NCBI GenBank assembly: GCA_910592205.1
Contig: CAJVPJ010000554.1
Location: forward strand, 1-21,956
Origin: Paraglomus occultum
Taxonomy: Eukaryota; Glomeromycota; Glomeromycetes; Paraglomerales; Paraglomeraceae
Direction of reading: 5' to 3'
Length of the DNA: 21,956 bases
In this document: positions 1-10,196 of the stretch, piece after piece
Position numbering within the stretch: position 1 is the stretch's first letter
Layout of the letters: every line of letters starts with the position of its first letter
Translations under genes and position numbers: made by a program
Notes under the pieces: model-generated
What the model saw: only the letters and a program-made list of their open reading frames with translations
The model's database searches: none
What the model was told of the DNA's origin: nothing

Positions 1-2333
1 TTCATATGCGAAATGTGCTTTCAAATGACCTAATAATAATAGTAATTAGTATGCATAATAATATATAATTATGTAATTATTGCTAACCCCTTACTTTTGT
101 GCATGTAATAAACTTTTTCAAAAAACGCGTTTATACGCGTATGATAACGCCAAGTATTGTTATGCGCGTTATACCAAGATGCCGCAGTGTTGTACCATCT
201 GGTGTAATCATCTGTTTCATACTGATGATTACACAGTAACAGTGATTGCCATTGATTGACATCATCCAACTTATACATTGCATAATGAAGACAACTATCC
301 ACAAGAATCTTAAACCATTCTACATCAAAGTGCTCGAGTTTGTTTACATATGCATCAATAACATTGAATGCTTTTTCTTGCCTGTACATTAACATACGCC
401 TAATACGTCTAATATCTTGTCTAGCTGCCCCTTTATTTCCCAAACCTAAATGTGCCATCAAACTTAAATACCAAGCATCATAATAGACTTTGTTTACTTC
501 AATTGCTGTCTCAATATCAAGCAGTGCTTTTCCAACATTTTTCATATCTAATTTGATCTTTGCTCTATTACACAATGCTTGATAATCTCTGGGATCTACT
601 TGTAATATTTGTGTATAGACATTTAAAGCCTTTTCCAATTCATCACTGTAATATGCAGTACTAGCTTCTTGAAACAATTTTTCTATATTAATGCTTGGCT
701 TTTTTGCTGCTGTTAATGATTTCCAGATTGAACGCCATGTTAATGTAGATCCAGAACCATACTTTTTCATTCTGTTTTTTCTTTTTTGCTTTTTAAGGTC
801 ATCATGCTCATTAAACATTTCTACATCCACATTATTTCCAGCATTATTAGCATTATAGACATCTTGATAATTAATGTCTGCAATATAATGCTGAACATTT
901 TTATATATTGTCTGTTGTGGCAAATAATACACTTTATCCCTTCTAATTTCACTCCTGCAGTAAGGACACTCAAAATAATTTAATGATAAAAGAGCCTTTG
1001 AGCTAATGATCTGTTTACAACAGCTGAGCTGATAAAAGTCACAAACAGCTTCACAAGTTATAGCACATGTTAGATCTTCTGCAATATAATCAATTGGATG
1101 TTTCTCAATGCTTTTTCCTTTTCCTTTGTCTTGTTGTTCAGCACTTTCCACTATTTGGTTTGGTGAGTACTGTAAAATCATTTTTGATTCAACTTTTAAT
1201 TTCTCTTTCAGGTAATAGTATATACTAACCAATCTTGGTATGCATTTCTCATCACAACCAGAAATATCATCAGGTGTTGTAACAAACAATTCACTGTTTT
1301 TGACTTCAAGACTCAGTAACACTTCAATAGATTTGAATTGAATAGATTCAGTGACAGCATTATTCAAAGAGTCTAGTACTATGTAATAACAAATAGCTTG
1401 AGTAGTTGGAGAAAAGGTTTTCTGTACAAGTTGTTGGATAATATCTAAAATACCAAACCAGAGCTCATCACTAACATCTTGATTCTCTGCTGCATTCTCA
1501 GCATAGCATAAACTAATATGATACCAGAGATACTCAAGAAGCACTCTTTCTTTAAAGCTAACTGAAATGGCAGACTCTTGCTCACACCATTTGTCAAGAC
1601 AATCTTGTAACATAATAAGTTGTCTCCAGGTTACATACCATGGTTTGCCTGATGATTCAATGTGAAAGGCCTCTGCTAGGTATTTCCATGATCTCTCCAA
1701 GTCAAAGTCACCAAGAGGAACTTCAATTCCCATGTAAGATTTAATCCCGACTTTAGCTAGTCCAGGAACAGCAACAAGTAAACCCTTTAATGCTGCAATG
1801 GCTCGATCAATGATTGATTGGTACTGGTTTTTCTCATCAACAACAGCGTTTAATGTATTCTTAATGATTTTGAGAAGATATTGGCAATCATAATTGTATT
1901 TAAAGCCTTTGGTGGTTTTGTCTGATTCATTAGATCCTGCATACTTGGGTTTCCAAGTTTCTCCCCCATGCTGCATAATCTTTGAATGTACATTCTTATA
2001 CATAGAAGTAGCTTGTCTAACATCATCAAGAAATTGACATGTAAATTGACACTCGTTCCGACACATCCGTTCCAGAATAGTAGTGGTAATACGTAATCGC
2101 CATTCCAATTTGATAGTTGATTCTCTTGAAAACACATTATCAAATTCTTGAGAACATAGACTCTTCAATGCAGAATCTAGCATCTCTACTGACACAGAAT
2201 CTCCTCTATGTTCGAGAATGTATTTGAGTGCGTAAATATTCTGGGGATATTTCAAGTTTGTTATCAATCTCTCTATCTGCGCATCCGGTGACAAAAGCCC
2301 TTGTTCCATTAATTCAAGTATAACTTGTGGGAA
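1..2333 (-). repeat. Arm A of an inverted gene duplication
   Basis: This is the region of copy A that aligns with copy B at 10227-12570 in opposite orientation. The arms are paralogous genes, roughly 70-80% alike over most of their length by eye. Positions 1-147 match 12419-12570 at about 142 of 147 aligned bases plus a 5-nt indel. The arm may continue left of the window. Confidence 0.85.
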
Positions 2334-2447
2334 ACGGCCTGCGTTTGCACTGCCGCTTGGCGCTGATGTAGGCGATGTCATCGAGGAACTTGCTGTTGTA
2401 GTTGGCCAAACGCCTGATACAAAGTTGGTTGTTGATGTAGAACTCAT
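1..2447 (-). CDS. RING-like/TPR protein, copy A (3' end cut by window edge)
   Basis: Exon 1 is 2447-95 (784 codons plus one base). An intron at 94-30 (donor GTAAGG, acceptor TTAG, 65 nt) leads to the first 29 nt of exon 2 (29-1). Unspliced, the frame stops after eight more residues. The start is the first ATG of the open frame; residues 1-38 are Ser/Thr-rich with no counterpart in copy B, and homology begins at residue 39. In order: a long helical region (39-440), a Lys/Gly linker, a RING-like module (461-515, with CPYC at 494-497), a basic stretch and about two TPRs (~600-700). Where copy B has Cys-x-His, this copy has Cys-Cys-Lys-Gln (476-479), so the zinc-binding His is absent. Such RING/TPR proteins resemble a family expanded in Glomeromycotina, from memory. 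A ubiquitin-ligase or scaffold role is only inferred. Confidence 0.8.
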
Positions 2448-4997
2448 CGAAGTAGGGATCGAGTTTTCGGTTTTCTACAAGGTAAATGTAATAGTTAATA
2501 GATAAGCAGATAGAATGTTTTAGCTTATGGTTGCTTTCCCATACCTCATATGCCATTGTGCAGAGATGTCACTTCAACTTCGATGACTGTTATATTCCTA
2601 TTGGACAAAAATCCGCCTGTGTTACGTTTGGGGTGACATTTGTGTAATACTTTAACATTCAAATTCTCCGTAGCGGACGACCTGTCCTGTTAGACGACAT
2701 AGCTACGTGGAATTCTCATAGTACGTTTTTGTTTTCAAGTATTGGCTTGACCGAATTACTTGAAACACCAGTACTAACCTCCCTCCTTATCCAATTCTGT
2801 GTTCGCATACTTTAGCGTAGCGCTTGTCCATAATTGTTTAGTCGAATTCTCCGTAAAGGCCAACAGACGTTTCTCGATCCTCTCATGACGTATTAATGTT
2901 TGCAGAACCATTTGGGCACGGGAGAGGTAGTTATACTGCAACTTGACACAAAACGTGAGGCTGTAATGTGAGTCAAGTATTGGACGACGTTGGCGTGGTT
3001 TAGACATTTTATGATCACTATAGTTTGTGATGAATTCTGGCTCTATTGTTCTTGATCCGCGAACTAAAGTAGCAATGCATCAACGTCAATGTATTTCAGG
3101 GTAATGTCGCCAGGGCTGACGAGTAAGGAAGGATGCTGATGTATTATATCTGTCAACTACGAATATCGTTTCTGTTGAGATAAGGTAGATTTAATCACAA
3201 GTCGCTGACACTATATTTATACTCGTATATTCATTATTTTCATCATTTACATCATCCATTTTCAACATTACATTTTCGACATTATTGCTTTTAAGCCTAA
3301 TACGATTATTATAATCTTGGTTAGGGCAGATCAGACGACGGCAATGAAGGGCTACGGCTTCCATATGGATGAACGACGATTGCGACACAACAGAACCGTT
3401 TTCTTGATCCAGCCAGGTGATAGAGGAAGGAGGTTTACAAGCACACGGCTGATGAAGATGTGATCCAGCCAAGCGAACTCGTTCAAGCCTGCGCGCGTTC
3501 CAAAATATCTGGCGCTTTTTCCTATGGATGTTATACCGTATATTAATTACGCATAAGGTCAAATTTTGCGTAAAAAATACGGCTTATTATCCTACTGCTT
3601 TATTCTCTGGCACTATTTCTATCGCTTGATGCGGAGTTTGTATTGTCATTTTCGGCGAACGATTATGGTCAACTTTCATTATTGCTAATGTTATCGATAA
3701 ATACCATCAACGCACCTAGCGCTAGTCAATGTGAACCAGTTATAATAATAACTCTAAGGGTTGACATAGAGAAGATTGTGTAAAGGATTAGGACATATAA
3801 CTCTTAGTTCATTGCCATGCTGCTCTATTAAAAACTCGGGTCTGAAACTGAAAAAGATCCATAATTTTAAAAGTAGAACGTATGTTTCAGACCGTTTTGA
3901 GATTGGGCAGAATGAGGAGAAAGAGTAGGTTGCGACGGTAAAAGGGAAATAGGAAGATCGAGTAGGGTTTTGTTACGTAAATTTATCAAATACATCATAA
4001 ATCCCGCTGAATATGAGCTTATTCAGGAGAATTTATTGTGATTTATTATTTGTGATTGGAAACAGAAAAGAGATTATTGAGCTTCACCTAGCCGGCAGAC
4101 GAAATCAATCAAACATGATAATGGGAGCCATGAACTATTTCTGTTACTTCGAGTATTCTCAAAGATTATTACCAATGGCAGTTGGCGCTTTCAAAGTCTA
4201 GTTCATTCACATATCCACCTCATTCCTCACTAAATCTTTAGTTCGAAAACAAACTGAAGTGTCTTTCCCGAACAGATATTGAGAGGCTATCATATACCAA
4301 TGTCTGAATGCAGGATTAAAGCACAGGATGGAGGGTTGTCTCGGGAGGCAGCATGTGACTTGCGGCGAATAAAAGTTATGTGCCAAACATCTCATATTAG
4401 ATAGTCCGTCTCATCACACTGATCTGCGTCAGAAATTGGGCCCAGGCCATGTTAGAATTCTCACGGGCTGGCCATATCGGATTATAGTAATAAAAAAATT
4501 TTTTACTTGTAATATTGAAATACCAAGATTATTTATGCAGAGGGCATGGCGTGTGTTTGAATATGATGAACTCCAATTGACATCGACGCATATAGTTTGT
4601 GGCATATAATTAAAACTTTAACAAAATTCTTTTATTTACGCGGGTCAACTTTTAATTTTACTAAACAACAAAAATGACAGTCATTCGTGCAACTTGCAGA
4701 TAAACACACATTGAATTATTTATAGTTCTTAGCTTTATTAGGAACACATTAATAATCAGGTATAGCCGCAAAATAAGGTTATGAGTTTATATTTATCAAT
4801 TGCACAACAAGTTTTAGTGGCGTCGTGAGTATTTCTCACCCCCGTTGCAACTCATCGATTATATAATAGTGTCAATTTACACGCTAATTCTTTTTAGTAT
4901 TACAAGCACAATTTCTTTAATTGTGCGTGTTGTGATACTCGTGTCATCCACATATTCACATACTGCCTCCACTACTGTACAACTTTTTCCTCTTACA
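2448..4997. other. Long intergenic region, no convincing complete gene
   Basis: This separates the divergent starts of RING-like/TPR copy A and the hexosaminidase, so it must hold both promoters. Open frames of 62-123 codons on both strands (for example 3191-3562 minus and 4013-4201 plus) show no recognisable domain. One minus-strand stretch (2779-3063) reads like a real exon and is listed separately. A 10-bp inverted repeat, GGTCTGAAAC/GTTTCAGACC, lies at 3839-3848 and 3884-3893. No tRNA or transposon coding sequence was recognised. Confidence 0.6.
2779..3063 (-). CDS. Possible exon or remnant of an unrecognised gene
   Basis: The frame is open from an acceptor-like CTTTAG just before 3063 to a donor-like GTTAGT at 2778. 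It has an internal ATG at 3007 and would encode about 95 residues. The composition is protein-like: a basic start (KPRQRR) followed by a helical, charged stretch with the pattern LSRAQxxLQTLIRHERIEKRLLAFTE. This faintly recalls the basic helical segment of Enhancer-of-polycomb proteins, but the match is weak and none of that family's other motifs is visible nearby. A following exon after CACGTAG (near 2702) would add only 13-14 codons before a stop. It could equally be a decayed fragment or chance. No function is proposed. Confidence 0.2.
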
Positions 4998-7097
4998 ATG
5001 TCTTTTCGATTCTATCTTTTCCTCTTTCTTTTATTCTTCTCCTCAACAACGACTGCCCTCTGGCCAATACCTGCTTCTTGGTCTAAGGGCGATGAAGTCC
5101 TCAGGGTCTATTCCACCCTTTCTTTCCGTTACTCGGACAATATCGTGTCGTCCAGCGCTGAACTACACAAGATCATTCACAGCGCCACGCAGAGATTATT
5201 ACAATTTATGAAAGAAGAAAAGTACACACCTCCTAATAAGCTCATTCCGATACCAGAACGAAATGCAAAGACTGTGGAAAGGATGTATGTTGAAATAGAA
5301 TCTGACGACGTTGAATTGGGTCCTGATACCGATGAATCATATGAATTGATCATACCCGTAGAAGACCAGCCCATAACATGTCACCTCAAAGCAAAGACTG
5401 TCTATGGACTTTTGCACGGTTTAACTACTTTCTCTCTTCTCCTCTATTCTCCTCCTTCCTCTGCCGATCTTGTTCTCCCTGACGCACCTCACCACATAAC
5501 CGATCGACCACGTTTCCATCATCGCGGCCTCCTCCTTGATACTTCTCGTAACTTTTATCCCGAGACTGATATATTACGCACATTAGATGTGATGAGTTGG
5601 AACAAGATGAATGTCTTTCATTGGCATATTGTCGATCAACATAGTTGGCCAGTAAAGAGTGAAGTCTTCCCAGAGTTGAGTGAAAAGGGCGCATATGATC
5701 CGAATGACATGGTGTATAGCAAAAGAGAGATTGAGACCATTGTCGAATATGCCAGAATGGTAAGCGAATACCAATGTTTTATTGAGTAAATTTATTACTA
5801 TTAATGATATGTGTATTTACGTATATCAGAGAGGAATACGTGTAATACCAGAATTCGATATGCCAGGTCATACGTATCCTATTTCATTGAGTCACCCCGA
5901 GATGTAAGAATACCCTTTTTTGTGTTGATGTCATTTCATTTTTTTTCTCGTTGCTTATTAATGTTAATTTTTTCCGGAAAGAATGACATGCTTGGATCAA
6001 CAACCGAATTGGAATTGGGTGAGTCAGACGTGATTTACAACGCAATGATCCTAAAATGTAATTATCCAAATCTTTGGTCTTGTCTTGTTTACTAACTGAT
6101 CTACACTCCCAAAAAGTACGCTGCAGAACCACCATCCGGCCAGCTAAATCCGATTCTCCCAAAGACTTACGATTTTGTCCGGCAATTAATAACGGAGCTT
6201 TCTTCCTGGTTCCCAGACAAGTTTTGGCATACCGGCGGTGACGAGGTGAACACTCACTGCTGGGAATCTACAGATTCGATTCGCGAATATCTCTCGTCTA
6301 ATCCCGGAACATCTATCTCAATGGTATTACAAACATTTCTCAACGTTGAATACGATGCAGTTAGGGGTTCAGGAAAAACACCCATAACTTGGGAGGAGAT
6401 ACTGTTGAATCAGAGAATGGGTCTGGCAGAAGATGTTGTGATCCAAGTGTGGACAAGCAGTGACCGAGTGAAGCAAGTAGTCGATATGAATTATAGAGTG
6501 ATTGTAGGACCGGCTGATTATTGGTATTTGGACTGCGGACATGGAGCTTGGGTTGGTGATTGGGTAAATGGGAATAGCTGGTAAGTTGATGCGATTGTCA
6601 ATCTAAAAAACTGATTATGGACAAAGCCGCGTCGAGTTTTGTTAGAAACGATTTCTTCTAATATATGTAGGTGCGATCCATTCAAAACGTGGCAAAAGAT
6701 GTATTCTTATAACCCAGTTCAAGGTCTCAGCGGAGAGGAAATCAAGTATATTTTAGGGGGTAAGTCATCTCAGTTTGCGACTACCATCTACAGCAGACTC
6801 TCCAACCTACTCATATTCTATCTTTTTTTTTTACTAGGTGAGGTGTTGCTCTGGTCCGAACAAGCCGATACTACAAACTTTGAATCTCTTCTCTGGCCGC
6901 GTTCTTCTGCAGCCGCTGAGATTCTCTGGTCTGGTGCTACCGACGAGCATGGCAATCCAAGAAGCGTACAGACAGCTCTCCCTCGGTTGCATGACATGCG
7001 ATTCCGGATGGTTGGCAGGGGTATTAGGGCCGAGCCATTACAACCGCTTTGGTGTGCTAGGACTGGCAGGTGCAATCTGCCGCCAAGCATGCAGTAG
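4998..7097 (+). CDS. GH20 beta-N-acetylhexosaminidase (secreted or lysosomal type)
   Basis: Six exons: 4998-5759, 5830-5903, 5982-6018, 6117-6580, 6671-6759 and 6838-7097. They join in frame to 561 aa, normal for fungal GH20 enzymes (about 550-600). Introns are 70, 78, 98, 90 and 78 nt. The ATG at 4998 is chosen because a clear signal peptide follows (FRFYLFLFLLFF, then a small-residue cleavage zone before ALWPIP); an ATG at 4845 only adds 51 unlikely residues. Visible motifs: GLLLDTSRNF with NKMNVFHWHIVDQHSWP, the exon-2 GIRVIPEFDMPGHT, the catalytic HTGGDEVN (Asp333-Glu334, the substrate-assisted pair), VWTSSD, ADYWYLDCG and GGEVLLWSEQAD. Known family activity: removal of terminal GlcNAc/GalNAc from chito-oligosaccharides and glycans; a chitin-turnover role is inferred. 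The protein ends in a short Cys-containing tail. It is convergent with P450-1. Confidence 0.93.
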
Positions 7098-7506
7098 GTT
7101 ATACTGGAATTACAGTGGTGGTGAGAGAGAACAAAGAGGGATAAGGTTGCTGTTGACAATTGGGTTGACTTTTTGATATCGAATAATTATGATTCACAAA
7201 GAATTAACGTCATCTCGTTCTGCATTCACTTAGGACTTTGGTGAGCATCAAAGACATATTTTCACGTTTCAAAAATTTCTTGCATAAATTTGTTTATAAC
7301 ATACTTATTTAATAAGAAAAAAAGGCATTAATGATGTCACGATTCATATTGTACAAGTAAAAATTCAAAAAGTTGGAATTTAACTACAATCGTTCCACGT
7401 CTAATGTAAAAACAAAGGCTTGGTGGTATGCATCCGTTGCACTTATGAAAAGGTCGTTCACATAACTAACACCAAATGACCATTCTACTTTTACCTACTT
7501 GTCTAT
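7098..7506. other. Shared 3' intergenic of convergent genes
   Basis: This 409-nt AT-rich spacer lies between the stop codons of the hexosaminidase and P450-1. It must contain both polyadenylation regions. No ORF with a domain, RNA gene or repeat is recognised in it. Confidence 0.6.
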
Positions 7507-9241
7507 CTACGCCACCGTCATATGCTCCTTGTTTCTATTCTTCAAATAAACCTTCAAACCCTTACACTTGTTTGTCATCGCATAATAATACTCAACCTCC
7601 TTGTCTGGTTCACACAATTCAACTTCATACTTTCGAAACAACATGATCAAAAATGTTTTGATTAGCCTGTCGGCCACAAACCTGCCCGGACAAATTCTCA
7701 GTGTTCCACCAAAAGGCAGAAATGTCTTTGGCTTTACTTTATCCTCACATTCGTCCAAGAATCTCTCGGGTTTGAAAGCCTCAGGATCCTTCCAGTATGC
7801 TTTGTGTCGGTGAATAATTCCGTGATTGACACCAACCGTTATACCAGCACGCCATCTGTACCCCGCAAGCTCGTCGTCTTCTGAGGATACTTGAGCTATT
7901 ATTGGAGCGACGGTGAGCAAACGGGACGACTCTTTCATCACTGCCGTGGTATATGGGAAGGATCCACTTAGAGATTCATAAGAAAGTATGTCGGTGTCGG
8001 ACGGGAGGGCGGCATCGATTTCCGCAATCAGGCGAGATTTGGCAGCTGGGTGTTTACAAATGTGATAGATGGCAAAGCAGAGGGCGTTCGTTATCTAAGG
8101 TTTAAAAAAAAAAAAAGTCGAGTCAGACGAAAACTATCCGAATTCTTCAGATTGTGCTTTGGACATGCAAGACACAGTCTCTGTTCAATCAGCATACCGA
8201 ATCAACACCAGCGGAAAATGCTTCAATGAGTAACTGAATGATTTCGTCTTCGTTTAGCGGCCTCTCGAATTCACCCGTCTTAACCACATTCAAATCCTTT
8301 TGTGTATTTATAGTCAACATCAACGACAATAAATCCGCTCTCAATTCTTCTCCCTCCTTTAAATTCTCAATCTCCTTCTTTCTTTCTTGCACAATCTTCC
8401 TCACTTCCTCTTGAAGCCACATGGCTTCCTTCTTCATCCGTTCCGCAGTTCCCCTGATGCCCGGGGCATAGTGCCTAAAATACCAAGGTATGAGATAGAA
8501 AAATTGTCCGATTCGAGATATGGCGCAAAGATGATTGATAAACTTGGAATAGGAGTTGATAGCCGAGTCAGGAAGAGATTGTTGCTGATGTTCCGCAAGA
8601 AGAGAATTGCGGTATGCGGAAAGAGCATATGTCATTTGACCAGTCAGAGTCCTTATTTGCGTATCTACGGAAATGCCATGCATCCACTTGGTGAATTCCA
8701 AAGGCGTACCATCGCCAAGTTCGGCCCAATACCCTTCTGCTTCTGAAAATCGCTCTTGCGCAACATTTACCATTTCTTTAATGTATTTCGTTGAAGTCAA
8801 GCAAAAATTCAACATCCTTCGGTTCAATGACCAATTTTTCATTACTTTGTTTCCAACCAAACCCCTCTCCGTAAAACCCAATTCTTCCCATCCCTGATTC
8901 GATGCTACGAGCCTGAGAAAGTATTTGGATTTGGTCGATTGCGTCAGAATGTTTTCTGCCATATCAACTCGATTAAGCATGATGGCTCGTCTGTTGCCAA
9001 TGTAGTATTCAAAAATGTCACCATATTGTTCGTAACATTTATTGAAAAATCTGTATGTGTCTGACATTTGGTGGAGGTTGCCAACAAGTGGAAGTGGAAT
9101 AGGACCCGGAAGAGGGTTTTCACGGGTAATGTAGGATATGTAAAAGTGGATCACATGGAGCAAGATAATAGTGAGAAGGAGAAGAGGAAGCAAGAGGATA
9201 GTTTGTGGGATAAGTGTGGTTAATTGTGCGTAGATGGACAT
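7507..9241 (-). CDS. Cytochrome P450-1 (543 aa)
   Basis: Two exons, 9241-8198 and 8094-7507, join in phase 0 across a 103-nt intron (GTATGC donor; a T-run before the TTAG acceptor). The N-terminus is one hydrophobic anchor (~residues 10-38) followed by the proline hinge NPLPGPIPLP, typical of microsomal P450s held in the ER membrane. The C-helix WSLNR, I-helix AGVDS (Asp347, Ser348) with ITN across the splice junction, K-helix ESSR (E403, R406), FKPERF and the heme loop FGGTLRICPG (Cys483 as thiolate ligand) are all present, so it should be catalytically intact. The reaction is NADPH-reductase-dependent monooxygenation; the substrate cannot be told. It is a paralogue of the three P450s at 16877-21956 but lies apart from them and in opposite orientation. 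Confidence 0.93.
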
Positions 9242-10196
9242 TTTTTCTATTGAAAAAAAAAAAATAGAAGAAACTCGGCCAACGGTTTTAATATCCGATT
9301 TCTTTGATCAGCAATATTATGTCTGGGAATGGTTATTATAAAGCGGGAGACTATTACTTTTTTGTTATCTTGTTAGCCAATAAAGAAAGCCATGTGCATC
9401 AAAATGAAAGGCGTAGTAGTTACTCGGAGTACTCGGTCAATTAAACTTTCCGTACTATCATTATTGATCATAACGACCACTGTAAACGCTGATTAAGGGA
9501 TAAAATAACAACGAACAGTATCATAAATACTTCGTAAGAAGATTAACTGTAATGACATGGGTGTAAGAATGTCGAGGCGACACCAAGATCGTGAGGTGAT
9601 GTCATTACTAGGATTATGCTTAAGAAATTTTGATACGTGCCGTAATAATGATAACCCCAAATTTTGAGTGTGGCGTTCCTTTTCGGAATGGAGTACAATA
9701 TTTCATCCTCGGTATCAGATTTATAGTTAGGTAGATATCAGAATCGGAACACTATTAGATCTATTGGGAACAAAATACGAATTATTCTTAGTGTGTCATT
9801 TGTTTTCCGCATTCAAATAAAAATTGTCAAAAGATGATTATTATGCTCAAAAAACCCGAGGCCAATCTGCCCTTACCATTACTATTACTATGCATGACCC
9901 ATCCGTCTTTAACATAATCCGCAAATTTAGCTGAATATTGTGAAAAAAACTTTGTTTGAAATGTCATTTAGACAATTCAAATGTTTTAAAATAGAAATGA
10001 AACTCGAATTCTCCCTTCACTTTCTATGTCGGAAGGCTTTTGCGGTAATGTTTGTCACACTATGCAAATAACACAGCCAATAGTAATAGGAAGTAAACAT
10101 CGTGTTACTTTGAAGTTTTGTTCAACGACTTGCAGCATCTTTATCATAGCAAGCGCTCACAGTGCTTCCCTCGATATCAGCTTCCACATCAATTCA
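9242..10196. other. Divergent promoter region
   Basis: This 955-nt AT-rich spacer lies between the start of P450-1 (minus) and that of RING-like/TPR copy B (plus). The open frame of copy B extends upstream to 10026, but those 57 extra codons have no match in copy A and are treated as 5' UTR. Apart from the TATA-like site I see no gene, RNA or repeat. Confidence 0.55.
9287..9294 (-). promoter_or_regulatory. TATA-like element of P450-1
   Basis: TATTAAAA on the minus strand lies about 45-55 nt before the ATG of P450-1, close to the spacing of the AT-rich elements before P450-2 and P450-3. Between it and the ATG is a T-run ending in CAATAG, which could be the 3' end of a 5'-UTR intron. Confidence 0.3.

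Noticed and set aside
3191-3562. 123-codon minus-strand frame
   Set aside because: Composition is unlike a folded protein and no domain is recognised; it could not be joined convincingly to neighbouring frames.
3839-3893. 10-bp inverted repeat GGTCTGAAAC with a 35-nt spacer as a regulatory or mobile element
   Set aside because: The arms are short and the spacer is AT-rich without flanking duplications; chance is plausible, so it is only mentioned in the intergenic entry.
4440-4500. Possible MITE-like remnant around GGCCAT repeats near GAATTC
   Set aside because: The GGCCAT copies are direct, not inverted; no target-site duplication or terminal inverted repeat could be identified.
4845-4997. 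Upstream ATG for the hexosaminidase
   Set aside because: It would bury the clear signal peptide at 4998 behind 51 extra residues.
6818-7176. Overlapping frames on both strands within the last hexosaminidase exon
   Set aside because: They are shadow frames of a well-supported GH20 exon.
10026-10196. Upstream 57-codon extension of copy B
   Set aside because: It has no counterpart in copy A and no recognisable motif; the ATG at 10197 lies just before homology starts.
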